From JBDKGD01 sp964513095 (GTDB lineage Bacteria > Patescibacteriota > Minisyncoccia > UBA6257 > 2-01-FULL-56-20), in assembly GCA_964513095.1 (NCBI GenBank), contig CAZELH010000020.1, positions 1-13,888 on the forward strand: DNA of 13,888 bases, read 5' to 3'. The notes beneath the pieces are model-generated. The model was not told the DNA's origin, did no database searches, and was given only the letters and a program-made list of their open reading frames with translations. Below are positions 1 through 5,835 of this stretch, piece by piece; the first letter of the stretch is position 1; every line of letters starts with the position of its first letter. The translations under genes were made by a program, and so were the position numbers.

Positions 1-30
1 AAAAAAACGTGCGCAGGGTTTCTGCGCACG
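1..30 (-). terminator. Rho-independent terminator of the HTH gene
   Basis: A perfect 9-bp GC-rich stem (8-16 with 22-30, loop GGTTT) is flanked at 1-7 by seven A, which read as a U-tract on the minus strand. It lies 30 bases past the stop of the minus-strand HTH gene. Confidence 0.9.
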
Positions 31-60
31 TCGGGAGCGGTTTTAAAGAGAGGCGATTGT

Positions 61-408
61 TCACTTCTTCATTAGTGACGGTTTTTGGAAGTAGTGTGTC
101 AGTGAACGTTTCACTCTTCGAGTATGCTGGTTCACTGTACTTCGCGCGATCCCCATGATCGATCCAATTTCCTTTTCTGATTTATCTTGGAGCATCAGCT
201 CCAAAACTTTTTTCCGTTTTTCCGGAAAGATTTCGAGGCAGTAGGCTATCACTTTCAGCCTTAAGTCCCATTCCTCTTTTTCTTGCAGTATTTGGTCTGG
301 GTGTTGATCGACGGGGATTTGAACTTTTTTTGCCTGTCGAAGCGGTACGTCTCGTTTCCGCCTAAGGTCTTTTTCTAAGTACGTTATTTTTGCTTCTTTT
401 GCCTTCAT
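61..408 (-). CDS. Sigma-70 region 4 / LuxR-like HTH protein
   Basis: A 115-aa cytoplasmic protein, probably a DNA-binding regulator. The N-terminal half is rich in Lys and Arg. A helical segment follows (about residues 42-75), then a helix-turn-helix at about 77-100: KSEKEIGSIMGI, a turn, then ARSTVNQHTRRVKRSL, resembling sigma-70 region 4 or GerE/LuxR recognition helices. No receiver domain or sigma region 2 is present, so it is not a full sigma factor or response regulator. A longer ORF could start at 444, but AAGGAG lies 5 bases before the ATG at 408, which fixes the start there. It has a consensus promoter and its own terminator, so it is a single-gene unit, divergent from the Cdd1-type gene. 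The stop is TGA. Its target is unknown; autoregulation is possible but not shown. Confidence 0.75.
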   Translation of the reverse strand: MKAKEAKITYLEKDLRRKRDVPLRQAKKVQIPVDQHPDQILQEKEEWDLRLKVIAYCLEIFPEKRKKVLELMLQDKSEKEIGSIMGIARSTVNQHTRRVKRSLTHYFQKPSLMKK

Positions 409-413
409 ACTTA

Positions 414-419
414 CTCCTT
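414..419 (-). promoter_or_regulatory. Shine-Dalgarno site that sets the HTH start
   Basis: AAGGAG on the minus strand, 5 bases from the ATG at 408. It favours this start over the in-frame ATG at 444, which has no such site. Confidence 0.85.
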
Positions 420-458
420 GGTTGGTTGTTGGGTTAAATTCCAATCCATGCTTCTCTT

Positions 459-487
459 ATTATATCAATAAATACTATTTATGTCAA
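459..487 (-). promoter_or_regulatory. Consensus sigma-70 promoter for the HTH gene
   Basis: On the minus strand TTGACA (487-482), an exact 17-base spacer and TATAAT (464-459) match the housekeeping consensus at all twelve positions. The predicted transcript starts near 452 and gives a leader of about 44 bases containing the SD site. Confidence 0.9.
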
Positions 488-533
488 ATTCTGGTATTGA
501 GCGCACCTGTTCTATTATTATTTTCATATATCT

Positions 534-788
534 ATGCAATCAGAACTCGAAACAATTCCTGGAGTGGGGAAGTCTATTGCAAAGGATTTGCAACAGCTTG
601 GCATTCACAAAATTAGCGATTTAAAAGACAAAGACCCCGAAAAATTGTACGATCGGTTGTGTAAGAAAATGGGAGCACCTGTTGATCGATGTATGCTCTA
701 TGTATTTCGGTGCGCGGTGTATTTTGTTAGTCATGCAAATCATGATCGTAAAAAGTTGCAGTGGTGGTATTGGAAGGATAAAGAATAA
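534..788 (+). CDS. Cdd1-family (pathogenicity locus) helix-hairpin-helix protein
   Basis: An 84-aa cytoplasmic protein of the Cdd1 / 'pathogenicity locus' family. A helix-hairpin-helix lies at residues 6-30 (IPGVGKSIAKDLQQLGI), the fold used for non-specific DNA backbone contacts. The rest carries family hallmarks: DPEKLYDRLC, DRCMLYVFRCAVYF and the C-terminal LQWWYWKD. Full length is typical for the family. Biochemical function is unknown; nucleic-acid binding is the inference from the HhH. No SD is visible before the ATG, and the upstream bases are AT-rich with TATTAT about 15 bases before it, so the leader may be very short. The gene stands alone between the divergent HTH gene and the PAP2_C gene. 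Confidence 0.85.
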   Translation: MQSELETIPGVGKSIAKDLQQLGIHKISDLKDKDPEKLYDRLCKKMGAPVDRCMLYVFRCAVYFVSHANHDRKKLQWWYWKDKE

Positions 789-863
789 TTATGTAGATAT
801 AGGAGATTTTTGTTGCACGCGTTTTTGTGAACCTGATAGCTCGTTAATTTTTTGGAAATAAGA

Positions 864-878
864 TATACTTTTTATACT
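864..878 (+). promoter_or_regulatory. Twin -10 boxes just before the PAP2_C gene
   Basis: Two TATACT hexamers (864-869 and 873-878). The second ends 5 bases before the ATG at 884, so transcription would start at or next to the start codon, giving a leaderless or nearly leaderless mRNA. The -35 element is weak (TTTTGG at 850-855, spacer 17). Confidence 0.6.
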
Positions 879-883
879 TCTCT

Positions 884-1522
884 ATGAAAAAAGTAATTCG
901 TTTATGGCGCAATAGTGCCTATCTTCGCTTTTTGGTAAGCGGACTTTTCTTACTTTTTATTGCGCTTTTCTTTAATTATCGCGCGACTGAATTTGCGGCG
1001 CGTCATGCCTCTTCCCCCGTTGAAGATATTATCCTTGATAATATTCCGATTGTTGATATGCGGTATTTGATTGTTGAGGGGGCGCTTTTTTTGATTGCCT
1101 GTGTTATTTTTCTCATTGCCATAAAACCGCAACGCGCACCCTTTGTCTTGAAAGCGACCGCTCTGTTTATTATTGTTCGTGCGTTTTTTCTTATTTTAAC
1201 GCATTTGGCACCGTACCCCGGTCAGTTAGACGCGGGAGCTGATAGCTGGGTTACGTATCTTGGCATTGGGTTTCCTGCCGCGCTTTTCTTCTCTGGTCAT
1301 ACGGGTTTGCCGTATGTGTTGGCACTTGTTTTTTGGAATATTCGACCGGCGCGATTTTTCTTCCTCTTTTCTTCGATTGTGATGGGTGTAACGGTGCTTT
1401 TGGCGCATGTGCATTATTCGATTGATGTGTTCGCTGCCTTTTTTATCGGATATTCTATATTCCATCTTGCCCGTGTTCTTTTTGCGGTTGATTATCGACT
1501 GTTTGAAGAAGGGAAGATCTAG
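884..1522 (+). CDS. PAP2_C (sphingomyelin-synthase-like) membrane phosphatase/transferase
   Basis: A 212-aa integral membrane protein with about six hydrophobic segments (roughly 15-33, 60-80, 87-107, 123-137, 143-172, 182-200). The C-terminal half has FFSGHTG (His139) and AHVHYSIDVFAAFFIGY (His177, Asp181). These match the His...His-x3-Asp catalytic triad of the PAP2_C family, which includes eukaryotic sphingomyelin synthases, where SGHT and HYTVD occupy the same places. It probably moves or removes a phosphate head group on a lipid at the membrane. The substrate cannot be read from sequence; bacterial members are largely uncharacterised. There is no SD, and a -10 box abuts the start. It ends in TAG, with no clear terminator before the tRNA promoter. 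Confidence 0.75.
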   Translation: MKKVIRLWRNSAYLRFLVSGLFLLFIALFFNYRATEFAARHASSPVEDIILDNIPIVDMRYLIVEGALFLIACVIFLIAIKPQRAPFVLKATALFIIVRAFFLILTHLAPYPGQLDAGADSWVTYLGIGFPAALFFSGHTGLPYVLALVFWNIRPARFFFLFSSIVMGVTVLLAHVHYSIDVFAAFFIGYSIFHLARVLFAVDYRLFEEGKI

Positions 1523-1567
1523 GTTTGCGATTGTGTTTGTAAATGGCGGTGTATTTGGTCTTTTTGG

Positions 1568-1595
1568 TTGAGATTTTTGCTAAAACCAGTATGAT
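1568..1595 (+). promoter_or_regulatory. Probable promoter of the tRNA-Thr locus
   Basis: TTGAGA (1568-1573), spacer 16 and TATGAT (1590-1595); GATAAT at 1593-1598 is an alternative -10. Transcription would begin near 1602, about 11 bases before the degenerate tRNA 5' half and about 78 before the intact tRNA. Confidence 0.6.
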
Positions 1596-1612
1596 AATGG
1601 GTGTTTGGTGGT

Positions 1613-1656
1613 GCCGATCTAGCTCATCCGCCAGTTGGCGGAGGCGGAGGTGGGGT
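1613..1656 (+). repeat. Degenerate tRNA-Thr 5' half with inserted palindrome
   Basis: GCCGATCTAGCTCA (1613-1626) matches 13 of 14 bases of the 5' end of the intact tRNA-Thr 67 bases downstream. Instead of continuing into the D loop it runs into the palindrome TCCGCCAGTTGGCGGA (1627-1642; 6-bp stem, loop AGTT), whose centre reuses the D-loop bases AGTTGG. A GGCGGA direct repeat (1637-1648) follows. It cannot fold into a tRNA. It is either a decayed tandem copy or a dispersed palindromic repeat that carries tRNA sequence. Confidence 0.7.
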
Positions 1657-1679
1657 AATCAATCAATCTTTTAGTGTAA

Positions 1680-1752
1680 GCCGATGTAGCTCAGTTGGTA
1701 GAGCAATGCTTTCGTAAAGCATGGGTCGCCGGTTCGATTCCGGCCATCGGCT
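1680..1752 (+). tRNA. tRNA-Thr(CGU)
   Basis: A complete cloverleaf. The acceptor GCCGATG (1680-1686) pairs perfectly with CATCGGC (1745-1751). The D stem is GCTC/GAGC, the anticodon stem ATGCT/AGCAT with loop TTCGTAA, and the T stem GCCGG/CCGGC with loop TTCGATT. Anticodon CGT (1713-1715) reads ACG, hence threonine. The discriminator is T1752 and no CCA is encoded, so the 3' CCA must be added enzymatically. Partial copies of this tRNA lie on both sides. Confidence 0.96.
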
Positions 1753-1771
1753 CAAACAAAAAATATGAATA

Positions 1772-1809
1772 GGTCGCCCCGCACAATTGCGGGGCCATCG
1801 GCTCAAACA
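1772..1809 (+). repeat. Degenerate tRNA-Thr 3' half with T-arm replaced by a GC hairpin
   Basis: GGTCGCC (1772-1778) and CCATCGGCTCAAACA (1795-1809) repeat bases 1724-1730 and 1744-1758 of the intact tRNA and its 3' flank exactly. The T arm between them is replaced by a perfect 7-bp hairpin (1776-1782 with 1789-1795, loop ACAATT). The copy also extends 6 bases past the discriminator, so the source was DNA rather than mature tRNA. There is no U-tract, so it is not a standard terminator. Confidence 0.75.
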
Positions 1810-1853
1810 TTATCCCTATTATTCAGACGCTTTTTTTGATACGATGTTCCCAT

Positions 1854-2883
1854 ATGGATATGCGTGAAGAGTTGGAAATTTTAAAAACCGATGCCCGCCG
1901 GTTACGCGGGCGTCTTTGACATTGATGCAAAACAAAAAGAAATAGCTGAAATCGAGGCGCGAATGTCCGATTCTTCTTTTTGGCAGAATCGATCTGTTGC
2001 TGATGCCACGATAAAACAGCTCGGCGTGATACAAGATGTCGTTACAGCGTACTCTGCCATTGAAACAGCTATTGATTCTTTAGGTGATGATTTTAATGAG
2101 GATGCTTTTTACGCCACAAAGCGGGCATTGCGAAGCTTGGAATTAAAAACTCTTTTTCATGGAAAGTATGATGCGCTTCCTGTCGTGATTTCTATTTTTC
2201 CTGGCGCGGGGGGAGAAGATGCGGGAGATTGGGCTAATTTACTGTTTCATATGTACGCAGGATATGCTCAATTAAAGGGATGGAAGTTTTCGATTTTGGA
2301 AGATGAGTCAAATAGAAAGGTTTGTGAAATTACTGGTTCGTATGTGTATGGATATTTAAAACATGAGGCTGGCGTGCATCGATTGGTTCGCATTTCTCCT
2401 TTTTCTTCAAAAAAATTGCGTCACACTTCGTTTGCGCTTGTTGAGGTTATTCCAAAACTACCCGACGTTGATTCGGCGTCTGTTGTTATTCCTGAGGGCG
2501 ATTTATCCTTTGATTTTTATCGCGCTGGTGGTCCGGGAGGACAAAATGTAAATAAAGTGGAAACAGCGGTTCGTGTAACCCATATTCCGACTGGTGTAGT
2601 AGTGTCTTCATCTGCGCAACGAAGTCAGATGCAAAATCGCGAAGCCGCGCTTTCACTTCTTAAAGCGAAACTTATTCAATTGATGGAACATCATCATGTA
2701 GAAGAAGTTTCCGCGCTTCGGGTAAAGGTAAAACCAGAATGGGGAAGTCAGATTCGTTCGTACGTGTTTCAGCCATATCAATTAGTGAAAGATCATCGCA
2801 CCAATACCGAGACATCGAATGTGGATAAGGTGATGGCGGGGGACATTGATGAATTTGTGGAAAGTGAGGTACAATTACTGTAA
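1854..2883 (+). CDS. prfB: Peptide chain release factor 2 (RF2), programmed +1 frameshift
   Basis: RF2 releases the finished peptide at UGA and UAA codons. The gene is in two frames: 1854-1916 encodes 21 residues from ATG and stops at in-frame TGA 1917-1919. The remainder (1918-2883) continues in the +1 frame, giving a 342-aa protein after ribosomes slip at CTT-TGA-C. The junction LRGR-LDIDAK matches the classical RF2 junction (LRG-L-D). The SPF tripeptide that reads UGA is in LVRISPFSSKK, and the catalytic GGQ is in RAGGPGGQNVNKVE. An in-frame ATG at 1891 lies just before the junction, but its first residues (MPAGYAGVF) are out-of-frame and not RF2-like. The ATG at 1860 is a second possible start. 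There is no SD, and TACGAT (1840-1845) sits close to the ATG. The stop is followed directly by ftsE. Expression is expected to be autoregulated by RF2 level. Confidence 0.95.
1890..1920 (+). promoter_or_regulatory. RF2 programmed +1 frameshift site
   Basis: The slippery CTT (1914-1916) is followed by TGA and C, the strict CUU-UGA-C signal. The usual AGGGGG SD-like stimulator three bases upstream is reduced to GCGGG (1906-1910) plus CGT. A 9-bp hairpin with one G-T pair (1890-1898 with 1906-1914, loop 1899-1905) ends on the first base of the slippery codon. The frameshift is well supported; any role for the hairpin is inference. Confidence 0.9.
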
Positions 2884-3567
2884 ATGATTGTTTTTCAAAA
2901 CGTATACAAGTTGTACGAGCGTAATTCTACTGCTCTTGAGGATATTAGCTTCCAAGTATCTCCCGGTGAATTTGTTTCGTTGGCGGGGCGATCTGGTGCT
3001 GGTAAATCCACCATTACCAAATTATTAATCGGAGAAGAGAAGCCTACTAAGGGAAGAGTTTTTTTTGGTCAGTACGAAGTGAATAAATTAAAACCTCACG
3101 AACTTCCTGCATTTCGTCGACATATTGGTATTGTGTTTCAAGATTTTCGATTACTTCCAACAAAATCTGCGTATGAAAATGTTGCGTTTGCGATGGAAGT
3201 TGCCGGACGTACGCAACGTGAAATTGACGAATTAGTTCCGCAGGTCCTTGATATGGTGGGATTAGGAGATAAATTAAAGAATTTTCCGAACCAACTTTCT
3301 GGTGGTGAACAACAACGGGTAGCTATTGCGCGTGCGTTGGTGCACCGACCGGAGGTTATTATCGCTGATGAGCCAACGGGAAACCTTGATCCTTTTCATA
3401 CGTGGGAAATTATCAATTTATTGCTTAAAATTAATGAGTTGGGAACTACTCTTATTTTAGCGACTCACGACAAGGAAATTATTAATAATTTGCAAAAGCG
3501 AGTATTGACGTTTGATAAGGGTCGACTTATTCGTGACGAAGAAAAGGGCAAATACCTCCTCGTTTAA
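2884..3567 (+). CDS. ftsE: Cell division ABC transporter ATPase FtsE
   Basis: A 227-aa cytoplasmic ATPase that pairs with FtsX and drives peptidoglycan hydrolase activation during division. Walker A is GRSGAGKST (35-43), the Q-loop VFQDFRLL (84-91), the ABC signature LSGGEQQR (138-145), Walker B VIIADEPTG (158-166) and the H-loop His195 in ATHD. The length is normal. The ATG follows the prfB stop with no gap, and GTGAGGT near 2865 lies too far upstream for an ideal SD, so translation is probably coupled to prfB. The order prfB-ftsE-ftsX is also found, with variations, in Gram-positive bacteria. Confidence 0.96.
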   Translation: MIVFQNVYKLYERNSTALEDISFQVSPGEFVSLAGRSGAGKSTITKLLIGEEKPTKGRVFFGQYEVNKLKPHELPAFRRHIGIVFQDFRLLPTKSAYENVAFAMEVAGRTQREIDELVPQVLDMVGLGDKLKNFPNQLSGGEQQRVAIARALVHRPEVIIADEPTGNLDPFHTWEIINLLLKINELGTTLILATHDKEIINNLQKRVLTFDKGRLIRDEEKGKYLLV

Positions 3568-3573
3568 TTTTTT

Positions 3574-4485
3574 ATGATTACTATTCTTTCGCGCATTATT
3601 CGGTATGGAGTCGATAATTTTTGGCGCAATGGTATTTTATCGACCGCAACAGTGGTGATTATGGCGTTGGCATTGTTTGTGTTTCACTCCCTTATTCTTT
3701 TTCGATATGTTACCAATCAGGCGGTGTTTTCTGTGCAGGATAAGATAGATATCAGTGTGTATTTTAAAAGCACTACTTCAGAAGATCAGATTTTGAGTGT
3801 GAAACAATCCGTGGAAAGTTTGCCCGAGATTAAAAGCGTTGAGTATGTATCTCGTGATGGGGCGTTGGAGACATTTAAAGAAACCCACAAAGATGACGCG
3901 GCTCTTTCGCAGGCTATTAATGAACTTACCGCTAATCCGTTGTTAGCGTCTTTGAATATTAAGGCAAAAGATTCTGGTCAGTATGCTGCCATTGCCAGCA
4001 AGCTTGAAGGGAGTAAGGCGATCTCTGATTTAATCGATAGTATTACCTACGCAAAAAATCAGGGTGTTATTGAGCGACTTAATGCGATTATCGGAACGAT
4101 TAATCGTGTTGGATTCTTGTTGACGTTAATTTTGGCTGCTATCGCATGTTTAATGGTTTTGTCTACTATTTGGCTTGCTATATTCTCGAATCGTGAAGAG
4201 ATTATGATTATGCGTGTGGTGGGTGCGTCTAACGCATTTGTGCGAGGTCCGTATATTATCCAAGGAGTTATCGCGGGGCTTTTGGGGTCAGTTATTTCTA
4301 TTGTTGTTGCGGCGCCTATTGTTTACTACATTTCTCCAGCATTGGAAAAATTTGTGAATGGATTGAATTTATTCCACTATTTCTTGTCTTCGTTCTTCTT
4401 CCTTTTCTTGTATCAGATTTTATTTGGGGTGTTTATGGGTGCATTTGCCAGCTATATCGCTATTCGAAAATATTTGAAATTGTAA
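3574..4485 (+). CDS. ftsX: Cell division permease-like protein FtsX
   Basis: A 303-aa membrane partner of FtsE. TM1 is at about 22-44, followed by an extracytoplasmic domain (about 50-175) that in characterised systems contacts peptidoglycan hydrolases or their regulators. TM2-TM4 lie at about 180-204, 230-252 and 272-296. The NREEIMIMRVVGAS segment (206-219) after TM2 is the conserved FtsX cytoplasmic coupling loop. The start is 6 bases after the ftsE stop with only TTTTTT before the ATG and no SD, which suggests reinitiation. The gene ends just before a two-way terminator. Confidence 0.96.
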   Translation: MITILSRIIRYGVDNFWRNGILSTATVVIMALALFVFHSLILFRYVTNQAVFSVQDKIDISVYFKSTTSEDQILSVKQSVESLPEIKSVEYVSRDGALETFKETHKDDAALSQAINELTANPLLASLNIKAKDSGQYAAIASKLEGSKAISDLIDSITYAKNQGVIERLNAIIGTINRVGFLLTLILAAIACLMVLSTIWLAIFSNREEIMIMRVVGASNAFVRGPYIIQGVIAGLLGSVISIVVAAPIVYYISPALEKFVNGLNLFHYFLSSFFFLFLYQILFGVFMGAFASYIAIRKYLKL

Positions 4486-4500
4486 AAATTTGTATTAGTA

Positions 4501-4530
4501 AAAAAAGAGGGGCCTTTTAGGGCCCCTTTT
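4501..4530. terminator. Two-way terminator between ftsX and the pseudoprotease gene
   Basis: The stem GGGGCC (4509-4514) pairs with GGCCCC (4521-4526), loop TTTTAG, with A-tract on the left and TTTT on the right, so it can act in both directions. The minus-strand gene stops inside the loop (TAA, 4519-4517), so its last Gly-Pro codons form one arm of the stem. Confidence 0.88.
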
Positions 4531-5122
4531 CTGATGTCAGTTGCGATGCTCTTAGCGCCATTGATGTCGCAGTAATTTTCGGCTCGTACCGACGACTCGT
4601 TGTTATTCCTAGTAGCATCCCATCTTCTGATCCAATTATCGGTGTTCCTGGTTCTATTTGTGACCACCAAAGGTCAGTAGTTAGGAATTCTGGAATTATT
4701 TCGTTTGTTTCATCACAGAATCCATCTTTTGTTCCAATAATTCTTCCAATACCTGTTGCTGTCTTGATTCTTGATCCTACTGCCATTATGGCTTTTATTT
4801 TTTCACCCATGCGTGGTTCGCGAATAGGTATTTTTTCGTAAGATCTGTCGGTTTCTAGGTTGAGCAAGACGACCTCTCTCCATCTTTTTTTGATCGAGTA
4901 GGGCTTCTGTATTTCGAGCGATTCTTTTTCTTCAAGTACTGTAACCACTTCGTTGGTTTGAAGAATGAATCCCGTGCGTCTGTCGCCCTCTTTGGTGTAG
5001 AGGGCAATGCACCGATCTTGTGGGCGTACAGTGTTTTGTGAAGTTGGTATTTGTTGTCCGTTGTAGTTTGCAAATACTCCAACAACTATCAAAAGAATTA
5101 TGTTGCTAAACAATGGTTTCAT
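4517..5122 (-). CDS. Secreted trypsin-fold pseudoprotease (HtrA-like, degenerate)
   Basis: A 201-aa protein exported by a signal peptide: Lys2, hydrophobic core 8-17, likely cleavage VFA|N after residue 18. The mature part follows the order of an HtrA/DegP trypsin-like domain. TGFILQTNEVVTVL (50-63) falls where HtrA has its G-F-I...H segment, GEKIKAIMAVGSRI (106-119) fits the GDxVxAIGNP strand, and FLTTDLWWSQIEPGTPII (146-163) fits FIQTDAAINPGNSGGPL. EDGMLLGITT (166-175) fits DGEVIGINT. The nucleophile loop GNSGG is shortened to PGTP, with no Ser, and no His is found at the expected position, so it is probably inactive as a protease and may bind peptides or wall components. The start has a full AAGGAGGT four bases before ATG. 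The fold is an inference from motif order. Confidence 0.6.
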   Translation of the reverse strand: MKPLFSNIILLIVVGVFANYNGQQIPTSQNTVRPQDRCIALYTKEGDRRTGFILQTNEVVTVLEEKESLEIQKPYSIKKRWREVVLLNLETDRSYEKIPIREPRMGEKIKAIMAVGSRIKTATGIGRIIGTKDGFCDETNEIIPEFLTTDLWWSQIEPGTPIIGSEDGMLLGITTSRRYEPKITATSMALRASQLTSEKGP

Positions 5123-5139
5123 GCTTACCTCCTTTTGAG

Positions 5140-5182
5140 AAAAAAACAGGACTCATTGTGCAGTGTGCAGTATGACCCCTGT
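5140..5182 (-). terminator. Possible terminator of the HNH-like gene
   Basis: On the minus strand ACAGG...CCTGT (5182-5178 with 5150-5146) and an inner TCAT/ATGA pair enclose a 15-base loop, followed by an uninterrupted U-tract (5145-5139). The stem is short and interrupted, so it may be weak. It lies in the leader of the pseudoprotease gene. The loop holds a TGTGCAG tandem repeat. Confidence 0.45.
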
Positions 5183-5191
5183 GTTTTGTTT

Positions 5192-5719
5192 TTACGCCGC
5201 CTTTCTCCTTAAGAATTTTATCGCATGTTTTTTTCGAATGAGCCCCTTTTTTTTCATTCTTAAGATGCGAGTAATTATTTTTATTACTTGAAGAGGTGAT
5301 CTTTCTCCAAATAATTTAACCCATGTTTTTGTTTTGTGCACAGGTGTTGCATCTTCCGGAGAAACTCGGTGTGATGTTTTTAGATACTCAATTATTTCCA
5401 GTGGAGTCATTACGCCAAAGAGGGTGTGCCACCATCGATGTCGTTTTTCCCATAAATACAATCCATTTGCTGGCTCCCTTTTTCCAGCGCGACTTTTGGG
5501 GATGAGGTGGTGGAATGTTTGTCCTTCGTATTTTATTGGCTTCGCTGACTCGTGTTTTAATTCCCGATTGTGCTCATTTTTCGTTATCGGAAATTTCAAA
5601 ATTTTTACTTCTTTTTTCTGATTTAATGACTTTTGATACCGCCTTTTCTTTTTGGGCGTTCTCTGTTTTGATTGTTTCGGGAGACGATTTCGAGCAAAAT
5701 ATGGAACATTTTGAGACAT
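5192..5719 (-). CDS. Basic HNH-like protein with duplicated W-x2-LFG-x2-[ST]-PL motif
   Basis: A 175-aa protein with no signal peptide. Residues 10-60 are very rich in Lys and Arg and probably disordered and nucleic-acid-binding. FHHLIPKSRAG (69-79), Asn85 and HRWWH (94-98) resemble the HNH nuclease pattern (HH...N...H), but zinc-binding Cys pairs are absent. WHTLFGVMTPLEIIEYL (97-113) is echoed by WVKLFGERSPLQVIKII (133-149), an apparent internal duplication without the His residues. Proteins with the HHLIPKSR...WH-LFG pattern recur in CPR genomes with no known function. GAGGT about 5 bases before ATG serves as SD. It could be a nuclease or a structural nucleic-acid-binding protein; activity is unproven. 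Confidence 0.65.
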   Translation of the reverse strand: MSQNVPYFARNRLPKQSKQRTPKKKRRYQKSLNQKKEVKILKFPITKNEHNRELKHESAKPIKYEGQTFHHLIPKSRAGKREPANGLYLWEKRHRWWHTLFGVMTPLEIIEYLKTSHRVSPEDATPVHKTKTWVKLFGERSPLQVIKIITRILRMKKKGLIRKKHAIKFLRRKAA

Positions 5720-5756
5720 AAAGTACCTCGTTTTTCAAAGTTGCTGTCTATAGGGT

Positions 5757-5786
5757 ATTGTATGGTACTCTTTTCAACTTTTCCAA
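5757..5786 (-). promoter_or_regulatory. Probable promoter of the HNH-like gene
   Basis: On the minus strand TTGGAA (5786-5781), spacer 18 and TACAAT (5762-5757). It predicts a leader of about 30 bases containing the GAGGT SD. It is back to back with the promoter of the methyltransferase gene. Confidence 0.55.
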
Positions 5787-5799
5787 TTTGATGTGATTA

Positions 5800-5828
5800 T
5801 TGACTTATCTATTTTTTTACGTTGAAAT
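5800..5828 (+). promoter_or_regulatory. Promoter of the SpoU-type methyltransferase gene
   Basis: TTGACT (5800-5805), spacer 17 and TGAAAT (5823-5828). The predicted start of transcription, about 7 bases on, coincides with the ATG at 5836, so the mRNA would be leaderless. The -35 box contains the TTG that could be mistaken for a start codon of a longer ORF. Confidence 0.6.
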
Positions 5829-5835
5829 AGTGTTT

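Noticed and set aside
1776..1795. The GC hairpin after tRNA-Thr as a rho-independent terminator
   Set aside because: No U-tract follows on either strand; it is embedded in repeated tRNA sequence.
1891..1917. A separate RF2 start at ATG 1891 giving MPAGYAGVFDIDAK
   Set aside because: The first nine codons are the wrong frame of the conserved LRGRL segment. The CTT-TGA-C junction and the upstream ATG in the zero frame explain the gene.
1917..1919. In-frame TGA as evidence of UGA recoding to Gly, as in some CPR lineages
   Set aside because: Several other genes here end in TGA, RF2 is present, and the TGA lies at the exact classical frameshift site.
5157..5170. TGTGCAG tandem repeat in the pseudoprotease leader as an operator
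   Set aside because: It falls in the loop of a likely terminator and there is no other copy near a promoter here.
5800..5835. TTG start adding 12 residues to the methyltransferase
   Set aside because: The TTG is part of a -35 box with a good spacer and -10; the family N-terminus fits the ATG at 5836.
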